Shown here piece after piece: positions 30,908-38,557 of a stretch of DNA of 40,731 bases (position 1 is the stretch's first letter; each line of letters starts with the position of its first letter). The position numbers and the translations under genes were made by a program. Source of the stretch: CALZBJ01 sp945619025 (GTDB lineage: Bacteria; Pseudomonadota; Gammaproteobacteria; Cardiobacteriales; Wohlfahrtiimonadaceae). The DNA lies in contig CALZBJ010000016.1 in NCBI GenBank assembly GCA_945619025.1, positions 1 through 40,731 of the forward strand, written 5' to 3'. The notes under the pieces were generated by a model. It was not told where the DNA came from. It saw only the letters and a program-made list of their open reading frames with translations, and made no database searches.

Positions 30908-33900
30908 ATGAAGCGTTTAACCCTCCTTTTTCTGCTTTTTATGGGGGTTGCATCGGGCAATACCGAGCCGCACCATGAGCCAATTGTTTTTTCCGAACCC
31001 CCGAAACCGAACATTATGATGGTGCTCGACAGTTCGGCCAGTATGCTCTTTTTCGATATGGACGCGGCGCCGGGCTATGACGAGAAATATGCGCGTGCAA
31101 ATTTCGCGAGCTACCATAATAAGCCGTGGCAACTGCCGACGAATCACTTGCGCAATCCCGAATGTTATTATTCGCCTTATCATCGGATTAATCGATGCGA
31201 CCCCGCCAATATGCAGAGTGGCTTTTTAGATCAATACAATACGCATGGGAAATATAGCCGCCGCGCGGTTCTGCTTTGGACGGTCAATGAGCTCATTAAA
31301 GAGTATGGCGATAAAACCAATATTGGATTTGCAGCCTTAGGCGATCCCAACCGTACGCGATCGGGAAACTATGAATATTATCCTGATCCGAGCGAAGAGT
31401 TGTATGACAAGATTTTCATGATGCCGTCGCACGTTTCGCCGAGTCATAGCCGGGTATTGAACTTTTATCAAGCAGGTGCTTATGGTGGAACGCCGCTTAA
31501 TCACTCAGTTTATAAAGCATCGGCTTTAATGCGCGGGCTCACGACAGACACCAAAAAAATGTCCACGCCAACCATCACGTTGCGCTTTACCCCAGCGGCG
31601 CAATATCGTTGCCAAGAGCAGCATCTGATTTTACTCACCGATGGCCAGCAAAATATTCCCGATATCAATTTAGCCAGAAATGAGTGGCGCCGGATTGATT
31701 ATCAGCAAAATGCTTTCGATAACAGTGATAATTCAAAGCTCGGGGCGCTCGGGGCTTTCTTGCAATCGATCGATGTTCGTGATGATATTTTACGATTAAA
31801 ACCCACCTCGAAAGACCTTGCCGGCCAAGAGTGGAAAACCGATGCCTACAGCGCAAGTAAAATGCCGATTACAACGCACGCGATTCGTTTTGGGACTGAA
31901 TCCGGTGTGAAAGAGGATGATAAATACCTCAGAATGTTTGTGGGGCAGACCTATATTGGTCCGAGCGGCAAGAGTTCATCGGATGCGTTAAAAGAGGAAA
32001 ATTGGGATAAAAACACGGCGTGGGGTGTATTTGCCATGGCCGATGATACCAGCGCGCTAAAACTTGCGTTTAACGAGATTTTTCAGAATATTATCAATAG
32101 CCGAAGCGGTACAGGGCGGGCGAAAAGCCAGTCGAATGTGGTGACCGATTCGGGCGTTGAATATGCAACCTCCTACACGCCCGGATCGTGGAAGAGCGAG
32201 ATTACCGCCTACGGTTATGATGAAAAGAGTGAGCGATTTACCCGCAGGCTTTGGTCGACGGAGGATTCATACAAAATTGAACCGAATCAAGGACAGTTTT
32301 ATACCTTTAATGGCACAAATCGAATCAATCTCGATGATAGCAACATTGATAAAAAGTATATCAGTTGGCTTAAAGGCAATCAGGTTTCGGGGCTACGTCC
32401 TCGCGCAAAGTTAGGTGATATTATCGATTCACACATCACCTACGCCTATAAAGATTCGCTCCATATTAACCTCGATAAAGTCCATTCATCGAAGGTGGAG
32501 CTCTATTTAGATTATCTTTATAAGAAAAATTTAAGCTATGATTTTGCGAATTATCTGATCGCCGGATCAAACGATGGCCTATTAAACATTCTTTACGCCA
32601 ACGAGAACAGTAAGCGCGGTAAAGCGATCGATTCAGAGGGGAAAGAGATCTGGGTTAATCGCGGTGGACAGCGCCGTTATAGCTATTTCCCCAGTTTCTT
32701 TAAATCCGATCTTGCGAGCATGACGAAAATCGATTTTCAGCATCTTTATGCGGTCAATGGCACCACGCATCTTTTTGACGCGATGATCGGTAATGGATTT
32801 TATACCATCGGCATTACCGGCATGGGCGCAGGGAAGAAGGGGCTCGTGGGATATACCACCTATAGCACCATTCGTGGCGTTGATTTTAGGGTGAATTTTG
32901 AGCTCACGCGCGATCAGCTTCCGGGGCTTGGGTATACCTATTCGGATGTGGAGTTTTTTAATCGTCAAACGGAGTTTGGTCCGCAAGCGGTCGCCGTTTT
33001 TGGAAATGGGTATAATCCCGGCGGCGCGTCGTTTGTCTATCTGATTGACGCTCATTCGGGGAAACTGTTGAGCAAGGTGACGCTTCCGGGAGAAGGCGGC
33101 GCCTCAAGTCCGGCGACGGAAGTCTCGGTGACGCCCATTGATGCTGGCGGTTTCCAACGTCTTGAGCGGATCTATGTAGGCGATCATAGTGGGAAACTCT
33201 ATCGCATTCGCTTTAAAAGTGATGATTTAAACGATTATCAGGTCAATACTTTGATCGATCTTGGAAGCAAACAGCCGATTACGGTACGCCCTGCGATTTC
33301 ACACGATAGCTCCAATGTGCCGTGGATCTATTTTGGAACCGGCCGCGCAATTACGCTAAAAGACGCGGATTCTGTGGCAAATAATGGATTCTATGCAGTG
33401 AAAGATCGCTTTAATTTCACTTTGGAAGAGACGCTTAAAGAGCATGAGGCGCTCGTGAGCGTTGAGGAGCTCCATCGTCATCGCGTAATATCGCAAGACA
33501 CCGAAGGTGAGCGTGATGGAAAATATTATGTCACCACCACCAATACGCGCAGCGAAAAGACCGAAAATGGCTGGTATCTTGAGCTAAATGGGAAGGGCGA
33601 GCGAGTGATCTATCCGGCGCGAATACTCAGTCATACCTACATTGTGTTTCCCACTTACGGCATCGATCTCTCCTTAAGCACGCAAAATGATCCTTGTATC
33701 GGCGGAGGATTCTACGGAAAAATGATGATGCTTTCGCTCTATGATGGCCGGAGTGCGCAGCTCTATCAGCACAATGATAAACGCTATGCGGGTTATTACT
33801 TAAATAATGATGCGCCGGGAATTCCCTCGGGGGCGAATCTCACGATCGGAAACGACGAAGCGGGGAACAATCCGCGCAACAACCTTAAATATTACGATCT

Positions 33901-34072
33901 CGAAAAACTCCGATCCGAGAACTCTGAGAGCCAGTACGAGGGTGAAAAAGTCCCAGCCGATGGTGGCTCGCAAACGCTCAAGGACAATTGGGATATGATG
34001 CCCGATATCATCAATGAGCCTGCAGAGGTGCGCGATCTTGGCCGAGGACGACTCTATTTAAGAAATATCTAA
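30908..34072 (+). CDS. pilY1: PilY1/PilC-like type IV pilus tip adhesin, copy 2
   Basis: A 1054-residue paralogue of the preceding gene with the same architecture: signal peptide (MKRLTLLFLLFMGVASG), von Willebrand A-like domain, then the PilY1/PilC propeller. Metal-site residues are kept although the loop differs (DSSAS, Asp 41/Ser 43/Ser 45; GGTPLN; LLTDG). Long stretches match copy 1, for example QEQHLILLTDG, SRSGTGR, LIAGSNDGLLNILYA, VAVFGNGY, IYVGD-SGKLYR and GRLYLRN at the end; inserts and loops of the N-terminal third differ most. The calcium-loop position reads TPIDAGGFQRLE. The ATG at 30908 is chosen because GGAGA lies 5-6 bases upstream; an in-frame ATG at 30896 overlaps that site. 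The arrangement recalls Neisseria PilC1/PilC2. Confidence 0.9.
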   Translation: MKRLTLLFLLFMGVASGNTEPHHEPIVFSEPPKPNIMMVLDSSASMLFFDMDAAPGYDEKYARANFASYHNKPWQLPTNHLRNPECYYSPYHRINRCDPANMQSGFLDQYNTHGKYSRRAVLLWTVNELIKEYGDKTNIGFAALGDPNRTRSGNYEYYPDPSEELYDKIFMMPSHVSPSHSRVLNFYQAGAYGGTPLNHSVYKASALMRGLTTDTKKMSTPTITLRFTPAAQYRCQEQHLILLTDGQQNIPDINLARNEWRRIDYQQNAFDNSDNSKLGALGAFLQSIDVRDDILRLKPTSKDLAGQEWKTDAYSASKMPITTHAIRFGTESGVKEDDKYLRMFVGQTYIGPSGKSSSDALKEENWDKNTAWGVFAMADDTSALKLAFNEIFQNIINSRSGTGRAKSQSNVVTDSGVEYATSYTPGSWKSEITAYGYDEKSERFTRRLWSTEDSYKIEPNQGQFYTFNGTNRINLDDSNIDKKYISWLKGNQVSGLRPRAKLGDIIDSHITYAYKDSLHINLDKVHSSKVELYLDYLYKKNLSYDFANYLIAGSNDGLLNILYANENSKRGKAIDSEGKEIWVNRGGQRRYSYFPSFFKSDLASMTKIDFQHLYAVNGTTHLFDAMIGNGFYTIGITGMGAGKKGLVGYTTYSTIRGVDFRVNFELTRDQLPGLGYTYSDVEFFNRQTEFGPQAVAVFGNGYNPGGASFVYLIDAHSGKLLSKVTLPGEGGASSPATEVSVTPIDAGGFQRLERIYVGDHSGKLYRIRFKSDDLNDYQVNTLIDLGSKQPITVRPAISHDSSNVPWIYFGTGRAITLKDADSVANNGFYAVKDRFNFTLEETLKEHEALVSVEELHRHRVISQDTEGERDGKYYVTTTNTRSEKTENGWYLELNGKGERVIYPARILSHTYIVFPTYGIDLSLSTQNDPCIGGGFYGKMMMLSLYDGRSAQLYQHNDKRYAGYYLNNDAPGIPSGANLTIGNDEAGNNPRNNLKYYDLEKLRSENSESQYEGEKVPADGGSQTLKDNWDMMPDIINEPAEVRDLGRGRLYLRNI

Positions 34073-34084
34073 TCATTGACGCAT

Positions 34085-34119
34085 AAAAAAAGCGTATCCA
34101 GTTAAGGGTACGCTTTTTT
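34085..34119. terminator. Bidirectional terminator
   Basis: AAAAAAAGCGTATCC (34085-34099) pairs with GGGTACGCTTTTTT (34106-34119) around a 6-base loop. It serves pilY1 copy 2 and the opposing YccA-family gene. Confidence 0.9.
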
Positions 34120-34154
34120 ATTCTCGGTCTATTATTTAAAGGCCGCGGTATCGA

Positions 34155-34853
34155 TTAGTCGTTGCCGGTAAAGGCGATTAAAAGACGTAAAAGAGCCGAG
34201 AAGATGTTGTAGATCCCGATGTAAAGATCAAGTGCAAGGCTCACATGGCTAGTCTCACCACCGCGTGCGGCATCGTTAATGCGGTAAACAATGATTGCCC
34301 CTGAAAGCGGGATAATCACTGCTGAGATGATCAGGTTCATCACCGGCATTTTTAAGAAGAGCACGTTTAAGACGATGGTCGCCATTAAAATTAACACAGA
34401 AATCCCAACAAATTTCCCTAAAAATGAGAAGTCGCGGGTTTTGTCGCTTCCAAGCGCGGCAAGTGCGATAAAGAGCGCTCCGGTTCCGCCCGCTGCCGTC
34501 ATAATGAGATTCGCGCCATTGCTGCTTTTCATCGCGATGGTTAAAAGCGGCGCGAGCATTACGCCCATTAAGAAGGTAAAGCCGAGCATTAAGACGACGC
34601 CAAGTGCGTTGTCACGATTTTTCTCGATCATAAAACAGAGGCCATAAAAGGCGATCATGTGGCCAACGAAAAAGAGAATCGGGCTTTTAACAATTAAAGT
34701 AAACATCGCCTCGATATTGGCCATACCGATGAGCGCGCCTAAAATGGTCGGTAAAAACGACACTCCCACAAGGAGATACGCTTTTTTGATGACGTCGTTC
34801 ATAAGGACTGTTTGCCCTTGCTGAACCACATCCGGTCTTGATTGGAAATTCAT
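34155..34853 (-). CDS. yccA: Bax inhibitor-1/YccA family membrane protein
   Basis: A 232-residue inner-membrane protein with seven hydrophobic segments, matching the Bax inhibitor-1-like family (PF01027) and close to E. coli YccA, which modulates the FtsH protease. Recognisable parts are VLMNDVIKKAYLLVGVSFLPT near the start, LGVVLMLGFTFLMGVMLAPLL near residues 84-104 and GGTGALFIALAALGSDKTRDFSFLGKF near 122-148. The C-terminal ALDLYIGIYNIFSALLRLL is the family signature. The ATG at 34853 follows AAGGAG by 5 bases; an in-frame GTG at 34859 overlaps that site. FtsH control is inferred from the family. Confidence 0.92.
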   Translation of the reverse strand: MNFQSRPDVVQQGQTVLMNDVIKKAYLLVGVSFLPTILGALIGMANIEAMFTLIVKSPILFFVGHMIAFYGLCFMIEKNRDNALGVVLMLGFTFLMGVMLAPLLTIAMKSSNGANLIMTAAGGTGALFIALAALGSDKTRDFSFLGKFVGISVLILMATIVLNVLFLKMPVMNLIISAVIIPLSGAIIVYRINDAARGGETSHVSLALDLYIGIYNIFSALLRLLIAFTGND

Positions 34854-34940
34854 AATCACTCCTTTATTTGATGATTAAATCACGATAAAACAGATCGTTG
34901 TCTGCGTTGCATTATAACGATAATGAGGGTTTGTCACAGA

Positions 34941-34974
34941 AAAAAAAGAGATACTTCGAAAAATATCTCTTTTA
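34941..34974. terminator. Terminator after the beta-eliminating lyase
   Basis: AAAAGAGATA (34944-34953) pairs perfectly with TATCTCTTTT (34964-34973); on the minus strand a run of T residues follows. It ends the leftward lyase transcript. Confidence 0.85.
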
Positions 34975-35016
34975 TATGGGTTGAATCGATATTAATTAAT
35001 CGTAATCAATACCGAA

Positions 35017-36459
35017 TTAACGTGAATTTTCACCAAAGTCGCGTTCAAATGCTTCTACTAATTTATCTTGCCAGCCGGTTAATGGGCGGAGGCGACCTGA
35101 GAAGAAGCGCATAATTTTAGGCTCTTCAAAGAATTCAAGTCCTTCAATGAGGTGGCGATTATCGTAGAGCCAGTGAATGCGGTCTACGGCGTATTCGATT
35201 TGCGAGAGCGTCATCATTCGGCGAGGAACGGCAAGGCGGAGCAGCTCCATCGAGGAGAGGGTTTCCGTGCCATCGGGCTGACGCGCTTCAGACATGGTGC
35301 CACGCTCCATTCCGCGTACGCCACTGATAATATAGAGTGCCGCCGCAAGCGCGCCGGCAGGATATTCATTTTGTGGAATGTGAGAGACAAATTCGCTCGC
35401 GTCCAAGTGACAGCCAAGGCCTCCGGGAGGCGTAATTACTGGAATGCCGCGTTTAATCAGCTCTTTAGCCATATGCGCGATCATCATCGGCCCTTGGGAG
35501 ATAATGTCGAGTTCGAGCGTTTCATCAAGACCGACTACAAGCGCTTCCATCTCACGGGTCGACATGCCGCCGTAGGTTAAAAAACCTTCATAAAGCGGAA
35601 TGAGCTCTTTCATCGCATCGATCAGTTTGAGGTTATTGGAGCAGATTCCACCACCGCGCGCACTGCCGAGTTTACGGGCTGAGAAGTAGATAATATCGCA
35701 CTGTTTCGCAATTTCGAGCACGATTTGATGCACGCTCATGGATTCCGCTTCCGCTTCACGCATTTTGATGAAGTAGAGGTTATCGGAGAGAAGACTCGCA
35801 TCGAGCACCAACATAATGTTGTTTGCTTTACAGATCGCGCTAATTTCACGCAGGTTAGCAAGGGAGAAGGGTTGCCCGCCGATGAGGTTTGTTCCCGCTT
35901 CCATGCGCACATACGGAATGCGATGGCCGTCGGTTTTGATTAAATTGCGCAGTTTATCCGGGCACATATTCCCTTTAAACGGATTGTCGCTGGTGATCTC
36001 AAAGCCTTCATCAATAAGAAGTTCGGCAATTTCACCGCCACGCTTTGCAATATGGGCGTGAGTGGTGGTGAAGTGATAGTTCATCGGTACGATCGAGCCT
36101 TCTTTAATGAAGGTTTCCGAGATGATATTTTCGCAAGCACGGCCTTGGTGCGCAGGGAGGAAATAATCGGTACCAAAGAAACTTTTGAGCTTATCTTTTA
36201 GACGATAAAAGGTCTCGCTTCCCGCATAGCTATCGTCCGCCATCATTGATGCCGCCACTTGTCTATCGCTCATGGCATTGGTGCCGCTATCGGTCAGCAT
36301 GTCGAGGAATACTTCGCGCGTTGGCAGTAAAAACGTGTTATTGCTCGCACGAGTAATGGCCTCTAGGCGTTCACGAACCGGTAAAAGATAGGTTTTTTGC
36401 ACCACTTTTACTTTATGCATCTCTAAAGGAATCGTTTCACCATTTCGTAATTTAATCAT
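35017..36459 (-). CDS. PLP-dependent beta-eliminating lyase, tyrosine phenol-lyase/tryptophanase family (divergent)
   Basis: A 480-residue fold-type I PLP enzyme of the Beta_elim_lyase family (PF01212). Kept family features are FLLPTREVFLDMLTDSGTNAMS, YAGSETFY, PAHQGRACEN (phosphate loop), GTNLIGGQPFS, LDAS (cofactor Asp), FSARK (PLP Lys), YGGMSTREMEAL and LRLAVPRRMM (carboxylate-binding Arg). The GVRGMERG segment has the Met and Arg that mark tyrosine phenol-lyase, where tryptophanase has Val and Ile. But several conserved contacts differ from both enzymes: DATR/DSAR is DASL (Arg to Leu), the Lys-Lys pair is Arg-Lys, and GGHA is GGLG. It may split tyrosine, tryptophan or another beta-substituted amino acid. 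AAAGGAGG precedes the ATG. No aromatic permease is adjacent. Confidence 0.82.
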   Translation of the reverse strand: MIKLRNGETIPLEMHKVKVVQKTYLLPVRERLEAITRASNNTFLLPTREVFLDMLTDSGTNAMSDRQVAASMMADDSYAGSETFYRLKDKLKSFFGTDYFLPAHQGRACENIISETFIKEGSIVPMNYHFTTTHAHIAKRGGEIAELLIDEGFEITSDNPFKGNMCPDKLRNLIKTDGHRIPYVRMEAGTNLIGGQPFSLANLREISAICKANNIMLVLDASLLSDNLYFIKMREAEAESMSVHQIVLEIAKQCDIIYFSARKLGSARGGGICSNNLKLIDAMKELIPLYEGFLTYGGMSTREMEALVVGLDETLELDIISQGPMMIAHMAKELIKRGIPVITPPGGLGCHLDASEFVSHIPQNEYPAGALAAALYIISGVRGMERGTMSEARQPDGTETLSSMELLRLAVPRRMMTLSQIEYAVDRIHWLYDNRHLIEGLEFFEEPKIMRFFSGRLRPLTGWQDKLVEAFERDFGENSR

Positions 36460-36871
36460 TATCAGAGCCCTCCTTTTGGCCCATCTGAGATAGTTCTTAT
36501 CGGATCTAAAAAATAAGCATTTCTCCTCATCTTATGGGGTAATTTTGAGACTGTCTATAGGCAAATCTGAGGGTTAGCGGTAACAATCAATATTTATCTA
36601 AATTGTGCAATTTTATAATTATATTTAAATATAAATTAGAATTATCTGTCTTTTGTGGGCGATTAAATAATCATCAACGAAATATTCTGCTGTTTTTACG
36701 ATAAGTCGTAGCAGTTTATGAGCCGTTTTGATCGAGCGTGCTTAAAATAGGTTCACAATTGATTGATATTTATAAAAATAGACAGTTAATAATCCTGTAT
36801 TATGAGGCGTTTAAGCGCAATTGCGTAAATAGATTCGAAATAGACGAGAAATAGAGGCATAAGGAGGCATT
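36460..36871. other. 412-base divergent gap between lyase and DUF805 genes
   Basis: The gap is strongly A/T-rich around 36590-36650 and must hold promoters for the lyase (leftward) and the first DUF805 gene (rightward). Besides the short leader frames I see a TATTAT at 36798-36803, too far from any good -35 to be assigned. No RNA gene or mobile element is visible. Confidence 0.5.
36462..36530 (-). CDS. Possible 22-residue leader peptide upstream of the lyase
   Basis: The frame starts MRRNAYFLDP and ends GPKGGL, with its TGA two bases before the lyase ATG; the lyase ribosome-binding site lies inside its last codons. Tryptophanase operons have the leader tnaC of similar size, but this frame has no Trp. 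No ribosome-binding site precedes its ATG; GAGGAG instead serves an overlapping 4-codon frame (MLIF, 36506-36520). It could be chance. Confidence 0.25.
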   Translation of the reverse strand: MRRNAYFLDPIRTISDGPKGGL

Positions 36872-37594
36872 ATGCAAAATGGAGAGCAGGACAATCGCAA
36901 AGCGGGGCTTGAGAAAAACCCCAATTGGTATGCCGTATCGGGCGATGGATACAGCAGTGCACCGACCTTTTCGGGTGGAGAAGCGGCGATTCCAAAGCTC
37001 ATTTCATTGAGTTTTCAAGGCCGTTTTGGGCGGTTAAGTTATTTAAATGGCTTCTGGGCGATCTTTGGTTTCTCGTTACTGAGTATCATTATTATCGGCA
37101 TCGTGAGCTGGGTATTCTCATTTTTGAATCAAACCTTCAGCGGAGTTATTTCAGTGCTTGCGATGATCGGGCTTGGGATCTACGTCTATATTTTGTATCT
37201 GCGCAATATTTCACTGCGGGCCCATGATCTCAATATCTCGACACTGGCGATCTTGATCCAAATTTTAGTGATCCCCATCGCGCTTTCGATCATCACCTTT
37301 ATCGTCGGGATCTCATCAGGGCTTCCGAGCAGATTTGTGATCGCGGTGATGAATGGTGATATGCCGATGAGCAATCTGCCCACGGTTTTTTATGTCTTTG
37401 AAATTATCAATATTATCTACGGCGTTTATGTCTTTTTTCTTAACCTCTATCTCTTAGTCTGGGCGGGGAAAAAAGAGACCAATGCTTGGGGCGCGCCGCC
37501 TCGTCAGGGCAGCTATGTAGGGCTGATCTTATCGGTGATCTCGCTATTAGGATTAGTCGGGATGATTATCTTCGCAGCATCACAATATTATTAA
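36872..37594 (+). CDS. DUF805 family membrane protein, copy 1
   Basis: A 240-residue membrane protein of DUF805 (PF05656). A polar N-terminal tail of about 50 residues is followed by the family signature SFQGRFGRLSYLNGFWAIF, then four or five hydrophobic segments (about 66-88, 94-116, 128-152, 175-200 and 213-236). The loop LRAHDLNIS near 118-126 is typical, as is the C-terminal WGAPPRQGSYVG. AAGGAGG precedes the ATG. Function is unknown in the family. The second gene downstream is a paralogue, but a terminator stands between them. Confidence 0.85.
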   Translation: MQNGEQDNRKAGLEKNPNWYAVSGDGYSSAPTFSGGEAAIPKLISLSFQGRFGRLSYLNGFWAIFGFSLLSIIIIGIVSWVFSFLNQTFSGVISVLAMIGLGIYVYILYLRNISLRAHDLNISTLAILIQILVIPIALSIITFIVGISSGLPSRFVIAVMNGDMPMSNLPTVFYVFEIINIIYGVYVFFLNLYLLVWAGKKETNAWGAPPRQGSYVGLILSVISLLGLVGMIIFAASQYY

Positions 37595-37630
37595 TGCTCG
37601 ATCAGTAGAAATCTGTACAGCTGTCAACCG

Positions 37631-37664
37631 AGCCTTGAGGTTATTGTGATCTCAGGGCTTTTTT
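37631..37664 (+). terminator. Rho-independent terminator between the DUF805 genes
   Basis: AGCCTTGAG (37631-37639) pairs with CTCAGGGCT (37651-37659) with one G-U pair, followed by T6. Confidence 0.85.
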
Positions 37665-37723
37665 GTGGCGCATCTAAAATGGACTATGACGATAGATATC
37701 AAATCAAAACAGCGAATTAACGG

Positions 37724-37729
37724 TATAAT
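37724..37729 (+). promoter_or_regulatory. Candidate -10 element for DUF805 copy 2
   Basis: A perfect TATAAT 38 bases before the ATG at 37767, downstream of the preceding terminator. No recognisable -35 box. Confidence 0.45.
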
Positions 37730-37766
37730 TAAAGAAGTGTGTTCGTTGAGATAAGGAGTGGGCATC

Positions 37767-38474
37767 ATGTTCGATAAACACTTAAGCAGTTCGGAAGGTG
37801 AGGCGTTAATGGAAGAGCGTTCCGTTGTTTCACCGCCGAAAATTTTTGATTTTGAGTTTGAAGGGCGACTTGGCAGGCTCAATTATATCAATGGATTTTG
37901 GATCATTGTGCTCTCTGTCGCGATATTGATGACGCTGCTGTCGCTTGGCTATTACGCCATCATACAGGTAAGTCCGCGAGTGGCGACGGTGAGTGCGCAG
38001 CTCTGCGTGGTTTTAATTGGGCTGAGTAATTATATCTTCTATTTCCGCCTGATTTGCCTGCGCGGGCACGATATGGGCATTCCCTCGAAAAAGACCATTT
38101 TTTACTTCTGGGGCGTTCCGTTAGCGCTATTACTCTTCTTTTTTGCAGTCTATTTAATCCTTGGCTCGCCGCATCTTGGCTTCACCCGTTACATGCTGGT
38201 GGATTATATTTTTATGGGGTTCTACATTATTTTTGGCCTCTATTGCGGTCTGCTTTTTTTGTGGGTGTTATGGATGATGGTTTATCCCGGCGATCTTGGT
38301 GAAAATGCCTTTGGAAAGCCTGTAAAACAGGGCCCGTGGGTCGGTGCGATTTTGACGGTGATTGCGGTGATTGTGATCGCGCTGATAGCGATTTATTATG
38401 ATGATCTGATCGCGATGTTCGAACAAGAGATCATCAATTTAGCCACATTTTTATATAATTTTATTTTGGGATAG
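37767..38474 (+). CDS. DUF805 family membrane protein, copy 2
   Basis: A 235-residue paralogue of the preceding DUF805 protein. The signature reads FEFEGRLGRLNYINGFWIIV near residues 31-50, followed by hydrophobic segments at about 43-68, 76-96, 115-135, 148-178 and 198-216. The LRGHDMGIP loop near 101-109 and the C-terminal NAFGKPVKQGPWVG match copy 1 in position. The start is the ATG at 37767, 8 bases after AAGGAG at 37753-37758; a GTG at 37758 overlaps that site. Function is unknown. Confidence 0.85.
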   Translation: MFDKHLSSSEGEALMEERSVVSPPKIFDFEFEGRLGRLNYINGFWIIVLSVAILMTLLSLGYYAIIQVSPRVATVSAQLCVVLIGLSNYIFYFRLICLRGHDMGIPSKKTIFYFWGVPLALLLFFFAVYLILGSPHLGFTRYMLVDYIFMGFYIIFGLYCGLLFLWVLWMMVYPGDLGENAFGKPVKQGPWVGAILTVIAVIVIALIAIYYDDLIAMFEQEIINLATFLYNFILG

Positions 38475-38557
38475 CTTCCGCGTGAATATTTCATGCTTTC
38501 CTTGGAATTTGTTAAACTAAGGCTCTTTTTTAGTGTTGAGTTGAAAGTAAAATCCCT

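Noticed and set aside
27461..34072. CRISPR array or other large repeat
   Set aside because: The repeated stretches are homologous coding segments of two pilY1 paralogues, not short spaced repeats.
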